A DNA stretch of 64,000 nucleotides from Halobaculum roseum (GTDB lineage Archaea > Halobacteriota > Halobacteria > Halobacteriales > Haloferacaceae). Position 1 is the stretch's first letter; each line of letters opens with the position of its first letter. Shown in pieces: positions 24,258-32,415 of this stretch. The notes under the pieces are model-generated. The model saw nothing but the letters and a program-made list of their open reading frames with translations. It ran no database searches and was not told the origin of the DNA. The stretch spans positions 2,126,521-2,190,520 of the forward strand of contig NZ_CP082286.1 of NCBI RefSeq assembly GCF_019880245.1, read 5' to 3'. A program made the translations under genes and the position numbers.

Positions 24258-25649
24258 ATGTGGCGTGACGGTCGCGACGGTCCCCGGGCGACCCTCGCCG
24301 GGATCCGAGGACGGATCCGTGTGGACCGGGAGCGGCTGCGACTGATCGCTGCGGCGGTCCTCGCGGTGTTACTCGTCCTCGGGGGCCTCCTCGGAACGAG
24401 CGCGTGGGGACTCGGCGCTGATCGTCCGGCACCGAGCGAGGCTAGCCGGTCGGAATCGACCGCCGTCGACGAGCTACACGAACGCGGAGTCACGGGGTCG
24501 AACGTCACGGTCGGGGTCGTCTCCGCGACGGGAGTCGACCCGTCCGCGGCCGGCGTCGACGACCGGGTCGTCGCGGCCCGCGCGTTCGGAACCGAGGGCG
24601 TGGTGCCCGCCTCGGAGTCGGCCCGTCACGGGACGGCGACGGCCGCGACGGTCGCCGACGTCGCGCCCGACGCCGAGTTCTACCTCGCGTCGTTCGACGC
24701 CGCGACGGACTTCACGGCGGCGCTGCGGTGGATGCGGCGGTCGAACGTCGACGTGATCGTCGCCCCCGTCTCGTTGTACGCCCGGACCGACGGTGACGCC
24801 GACGTGAACCGGGCCATCGAACGGACGGTCGCCGCCGGTTCGATCGTCGTCGTCCCGGCCGGAAACGTCGGACTGAGCCACTGGCGGGGCGAGTTCGCGC
24901 CGAACCGGACTGGAACGCATCGGTTCGCCGGCGGTCCCCGAACATACCTCCGGGGCGAGGACTCGCGGGTGTCCGTGTGGCTGTCGTGGAACCGATCGGC
25001 GGCGCCGACGCGAGCCGAGCAGACGGGCGATGGCGAATCGCCGTCTCCCCCGTTCAGCGTCGAATTGTATCGCGAAACCGAGCGAGGAAACAGACTCGTC
25101 GGTCGGTCGGTCCCGTATCACCCCTCGGACGGCCGAACGGTGCGGCTGTCCCGTCGCGTCGATCCCACGGGGACGTACTTCGTCACGATACGCGGCCCCC
25201 GTGATGCGGGTCCGGTCGCGCTTCGGCTGCTCTCGCCGACGCACACGCTTCAGTACCGCGACCGCGCCGGCAGTCTCGTGGCTCCGGGCGACGCACAGCG
25301 GGCGATCACCGTCGGCGCGTGGGACCCCCGACGGGAACGGGTACATCGGTACAGCGGCGCCGGACCGACCGCCGACGGGCGTACCGGTGTCGATGTCGTC
25401 GCGCCGTCGCCCCGGGAGGCCCCACCCGTCGCGGCGGAGTTCGACGGAACGTCCGCGGCGTCGGCGTACGTCGCGGGCGTCGCCGCGCTCGTTCGGTCGG
25501 CGAACCCGGACTTGACCCCTCGACAGGTCAACGCGGTGCTCGCGGCGACGGCGGGCGATGTCGGCCCCGCCGGGCGGGACCCCGTCAGCGGCTACGGGGT
25601 GGTCGCGCCGAACGCCGCCGTCGGCCGCGCCCGCAACCTCTCCACGTGA
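24258..25649 (+). CDS. Membrane-anchored subtilisin-like (S8) protein lacking the canonical catalytic Asp
   Basis: A 463-residue protein with one N-terminal membrane helix (LIAAAVLAVLLVLGGLLG), putting the domain outside the cell. S8 landmarks are visible: the His motif as ARHGTATAATVADVAP, the oxyanion Asn in PAGNVG, and the nucleophile in FDGTSAASAYVAGVAAL. The Asp motif, normally DTG or D-x-TG, reads VGVVSATGVD, so the catalytic Asp is replaced by Ser or Ala depending on alignment. A beta-rich PPC-like insert separates the Asn and Ser motifs. It may be a pseudo-protease or binding protein. The ATG at 24258 is preferred over a GTG at 24225. Confidence 0.78.
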   Translation: MWRDGRDGPRATLAGIRGRIRVDRERLRLIAAAVLAVLLVLGGLLGTSAWGLGADRPAPSEASRSESTAVDELHERGVTGSNVTVGVVSATGVDPSAAGVDDRVVAARAFGTEGVVPASESARHGTATAATVADVAPDAEFYLASFDAATDFTAALRWMRRSNVDVIVAPVSLYARTDGDADVNRAIERTVAAGSIVVVPAGNVGLSHWRGEFAPNRTGTHRFAGGPRTYLRGEDSRVSVWLSWNRSAAPTRAEQTGDGESPSPPFSVELYRETERGNRLVGRSVPYHPSDGRTVRLSRRVDPTGTYFVTIRGPRDAGPVALRLLSPTHTLQYRDRAGSLVAPGDAQRAITVGAWDPRRERVHRYSGAGPTADGRTGVDVVAPSPREAPPVAAEFDGTSAASAYVAGVAALVRSANPDLTPRQVNAVLAATAGDVGPAGRDPVSGYGVVAPNAAVGRARNLST

Positions 25650-25660
25650 CGCCCCACCGA

Positions 25661-25676
25661 TCAAATCGCCGTTTGA
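25661..25676 (+). promoter_or_regulatory. Palindromic operator upstream of the membrane-bound regulator gene
   Basis: TCAAA-TCGCCG-TTTGA is a perfect 5-bp inverted repeat with a 6-bp spacer, ending 48 bases before the ATG at 25725. The copy upstream of the surface-protein gene (22173-22188) suggests that the regulator controls both its own gene and the locus. Confidence 0.55.
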
Positions 25677-25724
25677 ACGATACGTGCGTATTTGGTCCTC
25701 GAATCGCACCTATCGAACACAGCA

Positions 25725-26351
25725 ATGGCGAGTCCGATCGAACGTCTTCGCGGACGTACCGCCCGCCCCGCCACGGAGTCGCGCGTCATCGATCTGGCCG
25801 GGGAGGAGTCGGAGGACGTCCTCGACGCGCTGGCTACCGGGACACGCCGGCAGCTGTACCTGTCGCTGTTCGACTCGACGGCGACGACGAGCGAACTCGC
25901 CGAACGTGTCGACACGTCGGTACAGAACGTCCACCATCACGTCTCGGTGCTCCGTGATGTCGGCCTCGTCGAGCCGATCGACACGGTCTACTCGGAGAAG
26001 GGGAACGAGATGACGGTGTACGGCCCGGCCTCGGACCCGTTGGTGCTCGTCGGCGACCATCGACACGTGGGCTCGGACGACGTCTCCCTCGCCGATCTCG
26101 GTGCCGGAGTCGGACTGCTCGCGCTCGCGAGCGTGGTCGTGCAGTGGGCGGCCGAACGGGTGTGGACACAGGTGTCCACGGTACCCGGCGCGGTCGGCAC
26201 GGCCAGCTACGCCGATGGCGGGTCCTCGCTCGTTGCCACGATCGCGTGGTTCGTCTTCGAGGTCGTCGAACCCGGGGTGCTGTTTTTCGTTGCGGGGCTC
26301 CTCGTCGCCGTCCTCGTCTCGCTCGCGTCCGGCGGGGATCGGACTCGTTGA
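25725..26351 (+). CDS. ArsR-like winged-helix regulator with C-terminal membrane helices
   Basis: A 208-residue regulator. The winged helix (about residues 25-95) includes LATGTRRQLYLSLFDS, TSELAERVDTSVQNVHHHVSVLRDVGLVEP and the wing TVYSEKGNEMTVYGP. Two hydrophobic helices follow (about 125-145 and 170-195), so the DNA-binding domain is tethered to the membrane. This architecture is common in haloarchaea and suggests sensing of membrane or envelope state. Linked surface genes and shared palindromes at 22173 and 25661 make them its probable targets. Confidence 0.8.
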   Translation: MASPIERLRGRTARPATESRVIDLAGEESEDVLDALATGTRRQLYLSLFDSTATTSELAERVDTSVQNVHHHVSVLRDVGLVEPIDTVYSEKGNEMTVYGPASDPLVLVGDHRHVGSDDVSLADLGAGVGLLALASVVVQWAAERVWTQVSTVPGAVGTASYADGGSSLVATIAWFVFEVVEPGVLFFVAGLLVAVLVSLASGGDRTR

Positions 26352-26372
26352 TCCCCTCATCGCCGCCGCGCC

Positions 26373-26936
26373 TCACCTGATGCGCTCGTTCTCGCCGTCG
26401 TCGCCGCGTCGCCACCGCGCCACCTCCGCGCCGCAGTCCGCACAGACGGTGACGAGCTGCGCCTCGTCGTCGGGCGCGCGTTCGATCGACACCGCGACCT
26501 CGTCGCCGCAGGCTGGACAGTCGTCGCGCTTCAGCTGCTCGCCGTACGCCAGCGGCGCGCCCAGCGCGAGCGCCGTCACCCGATCCTCGCCGACGTTCCA
26601 CCCGCGCTGGAACTTCCCCGGGGGGATCCGGATCGCCTCCATCGGCCCGACCTCGACCTCGCGGCGCTCGGCCGGCGCGCCGGGATCGGCCGAGCCGACG
26701 GGGTCGTCCGGGGCCTCGGGCTCGGGGCCGACGACCCACGTCGCGGTTCCCGAGAGCACGACGAACCCCTCCTCTTGCACCTCGTGGGTGTGGTAGGCGA
26801 ACGCGAACGAGTCGCCGGGCGCGAGCTCGTAGTAGTTGATCGCGAGGTCCTCGCAGCCGAGCGGCTCGGTGAGGTGGCGCATCACCGCCGCCGGCTGCAG
26901 CGAGTTGTCGAGGTCGTCGAGGACGACGTGGTCCAT
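26373..26936 (-). CDS. Cupin-domain protein with C-terminal zinc ribbon
   Basis: A 187-residue protein. A cupin barrel spans residues ~10-125 (LAPGDSFAFAYHTHEVQEEGFVVLSG; then GPMEAIRIPPGKFQRGWNVG). It carries the His-x-His and Glu ligands of motif 1, while motif 2 lacks the usual His. A CPACG...CADCG zinc ribbon follows at ~140-175. The ATG at 26936 was chosen because the upstream in-frame extension lacks family character and crosses the promoter. Such haloarchaeal proteins are annotated as cupins of unknown substrate. Confidence 0.82.
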   Translation of the reverse strand: MDHVVLDDLDNSLQPAAVMRHLTEPLGCEDLAINYYELAPGDSFAFAYHTHEVQEEGFVVLSGTATWVVGPEPEAPDDPVGSADPGAPAERREVEVGPMEAIRIPPGKFQRGWNVGEDRVTALALGAPLAYGEQLKRDDCPACGDEVAVSIERAPDDEAQLVTVCADCGAEVARWRRGDDGENERIR

Positions 26937-27043
26937 ACCGCAGGGGACGAGCGTCGCGATAAAAGGTCGCGGGTCGGCGCCCTCCGAACGACAAAAGCCT
27001 ACTGGCAACTACCTTACACGCCTGGCGCGTCAAGTCTCCTCCT

Positions 27044-27634
27044 ATGGAAGACAGCGACGCCGAACTCCACGAGGCGGTGCTCGCGGAGGCCGGCAACCGC
27101 GGGCCGACGATGCGAGTTCGCGACCTGGTCTCGATCGACGAGCGCTCCCACCGCGACGGCGCCGGCGTGGCTGCGAACCTCGTCGAACGGTACGTCGAGG
27201 CGGTGGGCGAGGACGGCCCCGTTGACGCCGACCGTCTGCGTCGGGCCCTCTCGGAGCGCCGCACAAGCGCGGAGTCGTGGGTCGGTCCGGACGCGGTGTA
27301 CGAGGTGGGCGAGGGCCGCGTGAGCGCGTTCCCGAACCTGTGGCACGACAGGCTCGGGCCGGACGCCGACCTACGGGGATTCGCCGAGACGATCCTCGCG
27401 GACGTGGACGACACGAACGAGGCGTTCGACGTCGGCGGCGCCGGCCACGGCGTCCCGCGGAGCGTCCTCGTCGAGGCGGCCGCGGTGATCGCCGGCGTCG
27501 ACCCCGAGGAGACGGCGGCGGCGCTGGACGGCTTCCGGCGCGAGGGCGTCTTCAGCGTCGACGCCGACCAACACCCCCACGCTCGGGTGCAGTTCACCGA
27601 CGACGCGCGGCCCGAGTCGCTCTCCCCGGAGTAG
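27044..27634 (+). CDS. Uncharacterised haloarchaeal protein (196 aa)
   Basis: A 196-residue soluble acidic protein that I do not recognise. It starts MEDSDAELHEAVLAEAGNRG and has no signal peptide, Cys or membrane segment. The sequence alternates helical blocks with Gly/Pro turns, e.g. VRDLVSIDERSHRDGAGVAA and GGAGHGVPRSVLVEAAAVIAG. The end resembles a small winged-helix (DPEETAAALDGFRREGVFSVD), so a DNA- or RNA-binding role is conceivable. It sits 70 bases before pantoate kinase on the same strand. Confidence 0.65.
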   Translation: MEDSDAELHEAVLAEAGNRGPTMRVRDLVSIDERSHRDGAGVAANLVERYVEAVGEDGPVDADRLRRALSERRTSAESWVGPDAVYEVGEGRVSAFPNLWHDRLGPDADLRGFAETILADVDDTNEAFDVGGAGHGVPRSVLVEAAAVIAGVDPEETAAALDGFRREGVFSVDADQHPHARVQFTDDARPESLSPE

Positions 27635-27703
27635 TCGGCCGGGCGAGGTCCCGGGCCCGCCCGGAACCGAAACCCATACTCGCTCCCCGGCGCTCGGGCG
27701 CGT

Positions 27704-28576
27704 ATGGACGAGGCGACCGCGTTCGCGCCGGGACACGTCACCGCCTTCTTCGCGCCGTACCCCGACCGCGACCCCGCCCGCGCCGGGTCCCGCGGCGCAG
27801 GCCTCGCGCTCTCGGACGGCGTCGAGGTGACCGTCCGACCCGCCGACGGGACCGGGGAGGGGTCGGACCCCGCCGGCGACGCCGGCCTCGCGTCGCTCGA
27901 ACTCGACGGCGTGCCCGCCCAAATGGAGCCCGTGGAGCGGGTGCTCGCGGAGTTGAACGTCGCCGCCGAGGTCGCGGTGTCGAGCGACGTGCCGGTCGGC
28001 GCGGGCTTCGGCGTCTCCGGCGCCGCGGCGCTTTCGACCGCCCTCGCGGCGAACGCCGCCTTCGATCTGGACCGCTCGGAGAACGACCTCGTGCGCGTCG
28101 CCCACGCCGCGGAGGCGGCCGCCGGAACCGGCCTCGGCGACGTGGTCGGGCAGTTCCGCGGCGGCCTCCCGGTTCGGCTGGAGCCGGGTGCCCCCGGCTA
28201 CGGCCGCATGGACGGCGTGCCCGCGCGCCCCCGCGTCGAGTACGTCTCCTTCGGCGAGCTCTCCACCGAGCGGGTGCTCGGCGGCGACCTCGACCCCGTA
28301 CGCGAGGCGGGCGAGGCGGCGCTGACGCGGCTGATGCGCGCCCCCGACGAGGCTGAGCTGCTCGCGGCCGGCCGGGAGTTCGCCGTCGAGGCCGGCCTGC
28401 AGGTTCCGGAGGTCGCGGAGGCCGTCGAGGCCGTCGAGGCGGAGGGCGGCCTCGCGTCGATGGCGATGCTCGGGCGCACGGTGTACGCGCTCGGGACCGG
28501 GCTCACCGACGCCGGCTACGACGCCGCCGCGTGTTCGATCCACCCGACGGGCGCGACGCTGCGCCCCGAGGAGTAG
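27704..28576 (+). CDS. Pantoate kinase
   Basis: A 290-residue GHMP-superfamily kinase that phosphorylates pantoate, the first step of the archaeal route to 4'-phosphopantothenate. The ATP loop VPVGAGFGVSGAAALSTALA (about residues 101-120) matches GHMP motif 2. The N-terminal AFAPGHVTAFFAPYPDRDP and C-terminal ACSIHPTGATLRP are typical of archaeal PoK. It lies directly upstream of phosphopantothenate synthetase, the next enzyme, which confirms the pathway. Confidence 0.93.
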   Translation: MDEATAFAPGHVTAFFAPYPDRDPARAGSRGAGLALSDGVEVTVRPADGTGEGSDPAGDAGLASLELDGVPAQMEPVERVLAELNVAAEVAVSSDVPVGAGFGVSGAAALSTALAANAAFDLDRSENDLVRVAHAAEAAAGTGLGDVVGQFRGGLPVRLEPGAPGYGRMDGVPARPRVEYVSFGELSTERVLGGDLDPVREAGEAALTRLMRAPDEAELLAAGREFAVEAGLQVPEVAEAVEAVEAEGGLASMAMLGRTVYALGTGLTDAGYDAAACSIHPTGATLRPEE

Positions 28577-28680
28577 CCCCGGCCCGTTCCGAGACGGAGT
28601 CACGGCCTCGCCGCCGAGGGGAAGTCCCCGATCCGCCCCGAGTAAACGCGCTTTTCGTCCCCCGCCGACGAGTCGGGGGT

Positions 28681-29517
28681 ATGACCGACGACGCCGGCGT
28701 CGACGGCGACGCCGAGACGGACGCGGACGACGAGCGCGGCGGCGATCCCGAGGTCCCCGCGGACCCCGAGCACGAGTCGGAGATCCCCGAGGACCACCCA
28801 CGGTACGAGTCGCTGCTCACCCGCCACCGCATCGAACACGGCGTGGACATCGGGATCACCTCGAAGCAGGGGCTCATCGCCGAGGGGCGCGGCGAGGCGT
28901 TCGACTACCTGCTGGGCGAGGAGACGCTCCCGAGCGCGGACGCCGCCGCCCGCGCGGCCGCCGCGCATCTCCTGCTGGCCGAGCGTCCCGTGCTCTCGGT
29001 GAACGGCAACGTCGCGGCGCTGGTGCCCGGCGAGATCGTCGACCTCGCCGGGGCGACCGGCGCCGACGTCGAGGTGAACCTCTTCAACCGCACCGAAGAG
29101 CGCATGCAGGCCATCGCCGACCACCTCCGCGAACACGGCGCGGGCGAGGTGAAGGGGCTCACCGCGGACGGCCGTATCCCCGGCCTCAGCCACGAGCGCG
29201 CGAAGGTCGATTCGGACGGAATCGGCGACGCCGACGTGGTCGTCGTCCCCCTGGAGGACGGCGACCGCGCGGAGGCGCTGGGCGCGATGGGGAAAACCGA
29301 GATCGTGATCGACCTGAACCCGATGAGCCGGTCGGCGCAGGTCGCGGCCGTCCCGATCGTCGACAACATCATCCGCGCCGTCCCCAACATCACCCGCCAC
29401 GCCGAGGAGCTGGCAGACGCGAGCGACGAGGACCTGTGCGAGATCGTCGAGCGCTTCGACCCCGAGGCCGCCCTCGTCGAAGCCGAGCGTGCCATCCGCG
29501 AGGGCGACCTGGACTGA
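28681..29517 (+). CDS. 4-phosphopantoate--beta-alanine ligase (phosphopantothenate synthetase)
   Basis: A 278-residue enzyme joining 4-phosphopantoate to beta-alanine with ATP, the second archaeal-specific step towards CoA. Family features include HPRYESLLTRHRIEHGVDIGITSKQGLIAEGRGEAFDYLLGEET-type N-terminal blocks, VNGNVAALVPGEIV, VEVNLFNRTEER and the C-terminal VIDLNPMSRSAQVAAVPIVDNIIRAVPNI. The N-terminal ~35 residues are an acidic haloarchaeal extension. It follows pantoate kinase by ~100 bases. Confidence 0.94.
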   Translation: MTDDAGVDGDAETDADDERGGDPEVPADPEHESEIPEDHPRYESLLTRHRIEHGVDIGITSKQGLIAEGRGEAFDYLLGEETLPSADAAARAAAAHLLLAERPVLSVNGNVAALVPGEIVDLAGATGADVEVNLFNRTEERMQAIADHLREHGAGEVKGLTADGRIPGLSHERAKVDSDGIGDADVVVVPLEDGDRAEALGAMGKTEIVIDLNPMSRSAQVAAVPIVDNIIRAVPNITRHAEELADASDEDLCEIVERFDPEAALVEAERAIREGDLD

Positions 29518-29831
29518 GCGAACGGCACGACGATCCCGACACCCGAACGCAGTACGGGCGGGTGTCCGGGAGAGAACGATCTGCGGAACCGCCGCGGCGA
29601 CGATCCTCGACCGACTTCGGGCGGGACTGAAAGGGGCCGCGTTCTCGACGCTGCACGACCCCGCAAGCACCGCAGCGCGAACGCAGTGAGCGCGAGGAGC
29701 GCAGGGGCGGTCGCGCGAGTCGAGAACGCGGGGGCTTTCGCGGTCTTCGCCCGCTCGGTGAAATCGTCACCGACGGAGGCCACCGCCGAATCAGAACAGT
29801 TACCTCCTAGTCACGAAACCGAACCCGATCA
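29518..29831. other. 314-bp intergenic region
   Basis: It holds structured element copy 2 (29622-29742) and the promoter of the downstream NUDIX gene; the AT-rich AGTTACCTCCTAG at 29799-29811 is the best candidate. No credible gene is seen. Confidence 0.6.
29622..29742 (+). repeat. Dispersed structured element, copy 2
   Basis: Starts CGGGACTGAAAGGGGC and ends GGGGGCTTTCGCGG. CCGCGTTCTCGAC (29637-29649) and GTCGAGAACGCGG (29719-29731) form a perfect 13-bp stem, flanked by GAAAG (29629-29633) and CTTTC (29735-29739). The loop carries GCAAGCACCGCAG, GAACGCAGTGAGCG and GAGGAGCGCAG. The blocks match copy 1 (4868-5003, opposite strand), but the stem sequence is different with pairing preserved. 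Confidence 0.7.
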
Positions 29832-30407
29832 ATGACCGACATCCGCGGCGTCGTCCTCGGCGCGATCCGTCGCCCGGACACGGACGAGTACCTCGTCCAG
29901 CGGCTTCCCGGCACGCGCGACGGTCACCACTTCCACCGCTTCATCGGGGGCGGGATCGAGCCCGGCGAACCGAGCGACGCGGCCCTCGTTCGCGAGTTCC
30001 GCGAGGAGCTCGGCGTCGCCGTCGACGCCGGGGCCGCCGTCTGCACCGTCGAGAACCTGTTCGAGTACGACGGCGCCTCCCACCACGAGTTCGCGGTCGT
30101 CCGCGAGGCCCGGTTCCGGGACGGTTCGCTGTACGAGCGCGAGCGGTTCCACGGGAACGACGACGGCGGGATCGAGTACGAGGCGTACTGGCGCTCGCTG
30201 GCGGCCCTCCGGACCGCGGACGCCCCGTTCTTCCCGGCCGGCGTCGCCGACGCGCTCGCGAGCGACGAACACGTCCACGTCGTCAGCCCGCACGAGGCCG
30301 ACGCCGCGGCCGTCGCCGACGCGCTCGCGAGCGACGAACACGTCCACGTCGTCAGCCCGCACGAGGCCGACGCCGCGAACGTCGCCGACGCCGACGTTCG
30401 CGACTAA
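29832..30407 (+). CDS. NUDIX hydrolase with duplicated C-terminal tail
   Basis: A 191-residue NUDIX protein hydrolysing a nucleoside-diphosphate-X substrate. The NUDIX box is degenerate but readable: GGGIEPGEPSDAALVREFREELGV, with the REFREEL catalytic helix. The core ends near residue 137. The tail contains a 23-residue unit (VADALASDEHVHVVSPHEADAA plus one) present twice, encoded by a perfect 69-bp tandem repeat, and the start of a third copy. Closest relatives appear to be haloarchaeal ADP-ribose/NTP-type hydrolases. Its end overlaps that of the convergent molybdoenzyme gene by four bases. Confidence 0.85.
   Translation: MTDIRGVVLGAIRRPDTDEYLVQRLPGTRDGHHFHRFIGGGIEPGEPSDAALVREFREELGVAVDAGAAVCTVENLFEYDGASHHEFAVVREARFRDGSLYERERFHGNDDGGIEYEAYWRSLAALRTADAPFFPAGVADALASDEHVHVVSPHEADAAAVADALASDEHVHVVSPHEADAANVADADVRD
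30243..30380 (+). repeat. 69-bp tandem duplication in the NUDIX gene
   Basis: Units 30243-30311 and 30312-30380 are identical except in the last codon (gcc versus aac), and a third copy of the first nine bases follows at 30381. The repeat is in frame and adds 23 residues. Near-identity points to a recent event. Confidence 0.9.
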
Positions 30408-31549
30408 TCGAACCCGGACACCAGGGTCACGAGCCACTGCATCGGGTCGCCCCGTTCGCGCACCTCCACGGACTCCACCCACTTGACCCACTGGAACCCC
30501 CGGCGCCCGGGTGCGACGAGGCGCGCGGGGGCGCCGTGGCCGTGCGAGAGCGGCCGGCCGCGGACGTGCGTCGCCAGCAGCGCGTCCTCGGCCTCCTCGA
30601 TCGGGAGCGACCAGCGGTAGCCCGTGACCGAGGTGAATCGGACGTACCGCGCTCCGTCCTCGACGCCCGCGGCGTCGAGCAGGTCGCCGACGCGGACGCC
30701 GCCCCACCGCTGGTGCGTGTACCACCCGGAGGTGCAGTCGAGCGTCGCCGCCAGTTCCGTGTCCGGTCCCACCGGGGCGCCCCCGCCGTCCCTGCCGCCC
30801 CCGCCGTCCATGCCGCCCCCGAGGTCGTCGTAGCCGAGGTCCAACTCCTCACCGACCAGCCCCCGTACCGCGAGGGTCCACGAATCCCGATCGATCGGGT
30901 CGGGGTCGTCGGCGACCCACGAGGTGACCGGGAAGCCGCCGCCCTCGGTCTCGGTGTCGTAGAGATCCCCGGTCGGCTTCGAGCCGGTGAACCGTCGGCT
31001 CGCGCCGCCGAGGGCGCGGTCGGCCGCCTCGCTCGCGCGCCACGCGACGGTGCCGGCGAGCAGGAGCGCGCCGACCTTGAGGGCCGCGCGACGGTCGGGG
31101 TCCACGTCGCGCGGGGAGTGATAGCGCCCGCGGAGGTGGTACAGCACCAGCGGAACGAGCAGCAGGCCGAGGCCGACGTGGAGGTTGAGGGTCGTCCACG
31201 CCAGGATCGGTACGTTGCCGCCGAGCACCCAGAAGGCGCCCGTCGCCAGCGCCGCGAGCGTGACTGCAGCCTGGAGGACGGACAGCGGCGTGAAGCGGTC
31301 CCACGAGGCCGTCGACGTGACGCGTCGGCGGACCCGCCACAGCTTGAACCCGACGAGCGCAGCGAGCGTCAGACCGACCGTCGAGTGGAGCCAGAACACC
31401 CACGCGCCGCTCGGGGTGCCCCGGGTGAACGAGTACAGGCCCGAGGCGACCTCGAACGCGACACAGGCGGCGATGGCCCAGTCGACGACGCGGGCCGGCG
31501 GCTGGACGCGGCGGAGGGCGCGAGCGACGGCGCCGCGAAGGCCGCTCAT
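30404..31549 (-). CDS. Membrane molybdopterin oxidoreductase (sulfite-oxidase-like domain fused to a cytochrome b561-like bundle)
   Basis: A 381-residue protein. The first ~190 residues hold five hydrophobic helices with spaced histidines (VFWLHSTVGLTLAALVGFKLW; NLHVGLGLLLVPLVLYHL), like a b-type cytochrome or DUF4405 bundle. The rest is a SUOX-type Mo-pterin domain with the metal-binding Cys in LDCTSGWYTHQRWGGVRVGDLL, and GHGAPARLVAPGRRGFQWVKWV. This fuses the two parts that MsrP/MsrQ-like systems have as separate subunits. The active site probably faces outward. Substrate unknown; sulfite or methionine sulfoxide are family precedents. Confidence 0.84.
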   Translation of the reverse strand: MSGLRGAVARALRRVQPPARVVDWAIAACVAFEVASGLYSFTRGTPSGAWVFWLHSTVGLTLAALVGFKLWRVRRRVTSTASWDRFTPLSVLQAAVTLAALATGAFWVLGGNVPILAWTTLNLHVGLGLLLVPLVLYHLRGRYHSPRDVDPDRRAALKVGALLLAGTVAWRASEAADRALGGASRRFTGSKPTGDLYDTETEGGGFPVTSWVADDPDPIDRDSWTLAVRGLVGEELDLGYDDLGGGMDGGGGRDGGGAPVGPDTELAATLDCTSGWYTHQRWGGVRVGDLLDAAGVEDGARYVRFTSVTGYRWSLPIEEAEDALLATHVRGRPLSHGHGAPARLVAPGRRGFQWVKWVESVEVRERGDPMQWLVTLVSGFD

Positions 31550-31663
31550 ACCCGATCGGAGGGGCCGGACCGACATAGGTTCGTGGCCGAACGTTGCCCG
31601 CGACGCACCCGGTCGCCGTCCGCGACGGCAACGCCCAAGGGCCGCTCGGCCGTCGACCCGCGC

Positions 31664-32398
31664 ATGCCAGTCGCACTCGTCACCGGCTCCTCCCGCGGGA
31701 TCGGCGCCGCCGTCGCGAAGCGGTTCGCCGCCGACGGCCACGACGTGGTCGTCAACTACCACACCTCGGAGGCCGCCGCCGAGGAGACGGCCGAGGCCGT
31801 CCGCGAACACGGGCAGGAGGCCACCGTCGTGGGAGCGGACGTGTCCGATCCCGACGCCGCCGCGCGCCTCGTCGACGCCGCGGTCGAAGACCTCGGCGGG
31901 CTCGACCACGTCGTCAACAACGCCGGGATCGACCAGCACGTCTACACCGAGGACCTCGACCCCGAGGACTTCGACCGCGTAATGGACGTGAACGTCAACT
32001 CGGTGTTCGCCGTCACCAAGGCGGCGCTCTCTCATCTCCGCGACAGCGACGCGGACCCGACGCCCTCGGTGACGAACGTCTCCTCGATCCTCGCGTACAC
32101 CGGCGCGCCGATCGAGGTCCACTACGCCGGCTCGAAGGGGGCGCTGCTGTCGGTGACGAAGAGCCACGCCCGCGACTTCGCCCCGGACATCCGGGTGAAC
32201 GCGGTCGCGCCCGGCCACGTCGAGACGGACATGACGAGCGACCGGAGCCCCGAGGAGAAGCGGGAGGAACTGGCGGAGATTCCGATGGGGTACTACGGCC
32301 AGCCGGCGGACATCGCCGAGGCGGTCGCGTACCTCCGGGACGCGCGGTTCGTCACCGGCGAGACGCTGCACGTGAACGGCGGCGAGCTGATGCGGTAG
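31664..32398 (+). CDS. SDR family oxidoreductase (FabG-like 3-oxoacyl reductase)
   Basis: A 244-residue classical short-chain dehydrogenase. TGSSRGIG at residues 7-14 binds NAD(P), NNAG stabilises the fold, and the catalytic Ser (VSS) and YxxxK (HYAGSKGAL) are present. The C-terminus DARFVTGETLHVNGGELM is typical of FabG/PhaB-like reductases. A perfect 7-bp hairpin after the stop may act as a terminator. In haloarchaea such enzymes reduce acetoacetyl-CoA in PHA synthesis or sugar/steroid substrates; which one is unknown. Confidence 0.85.
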   Translation: MPVALVTGSSRGIGAAVAKRFAADGHDVVVNYHTSEAAAEETAEAVREHGQEATVVGADVSDPDAAARLVDAAVEDLGGLDHVVNNAGIDQHVYTEDLDPEDFDRVMDVNVNSVFAVTKAALSHLRDSDADPTPSVTNVSSILAYTGAPIEVHYAGSKGALLSVTKSHARDFAPDIRVNAVAPGHVETDMTSDRSPEEKREELAEIPMGYYGQPADIAEAVAYLRDARFVTGETLHVNGGELMR

Positions 32399-32415
32399 AC
32401 GGCGCCCGAGAAATC

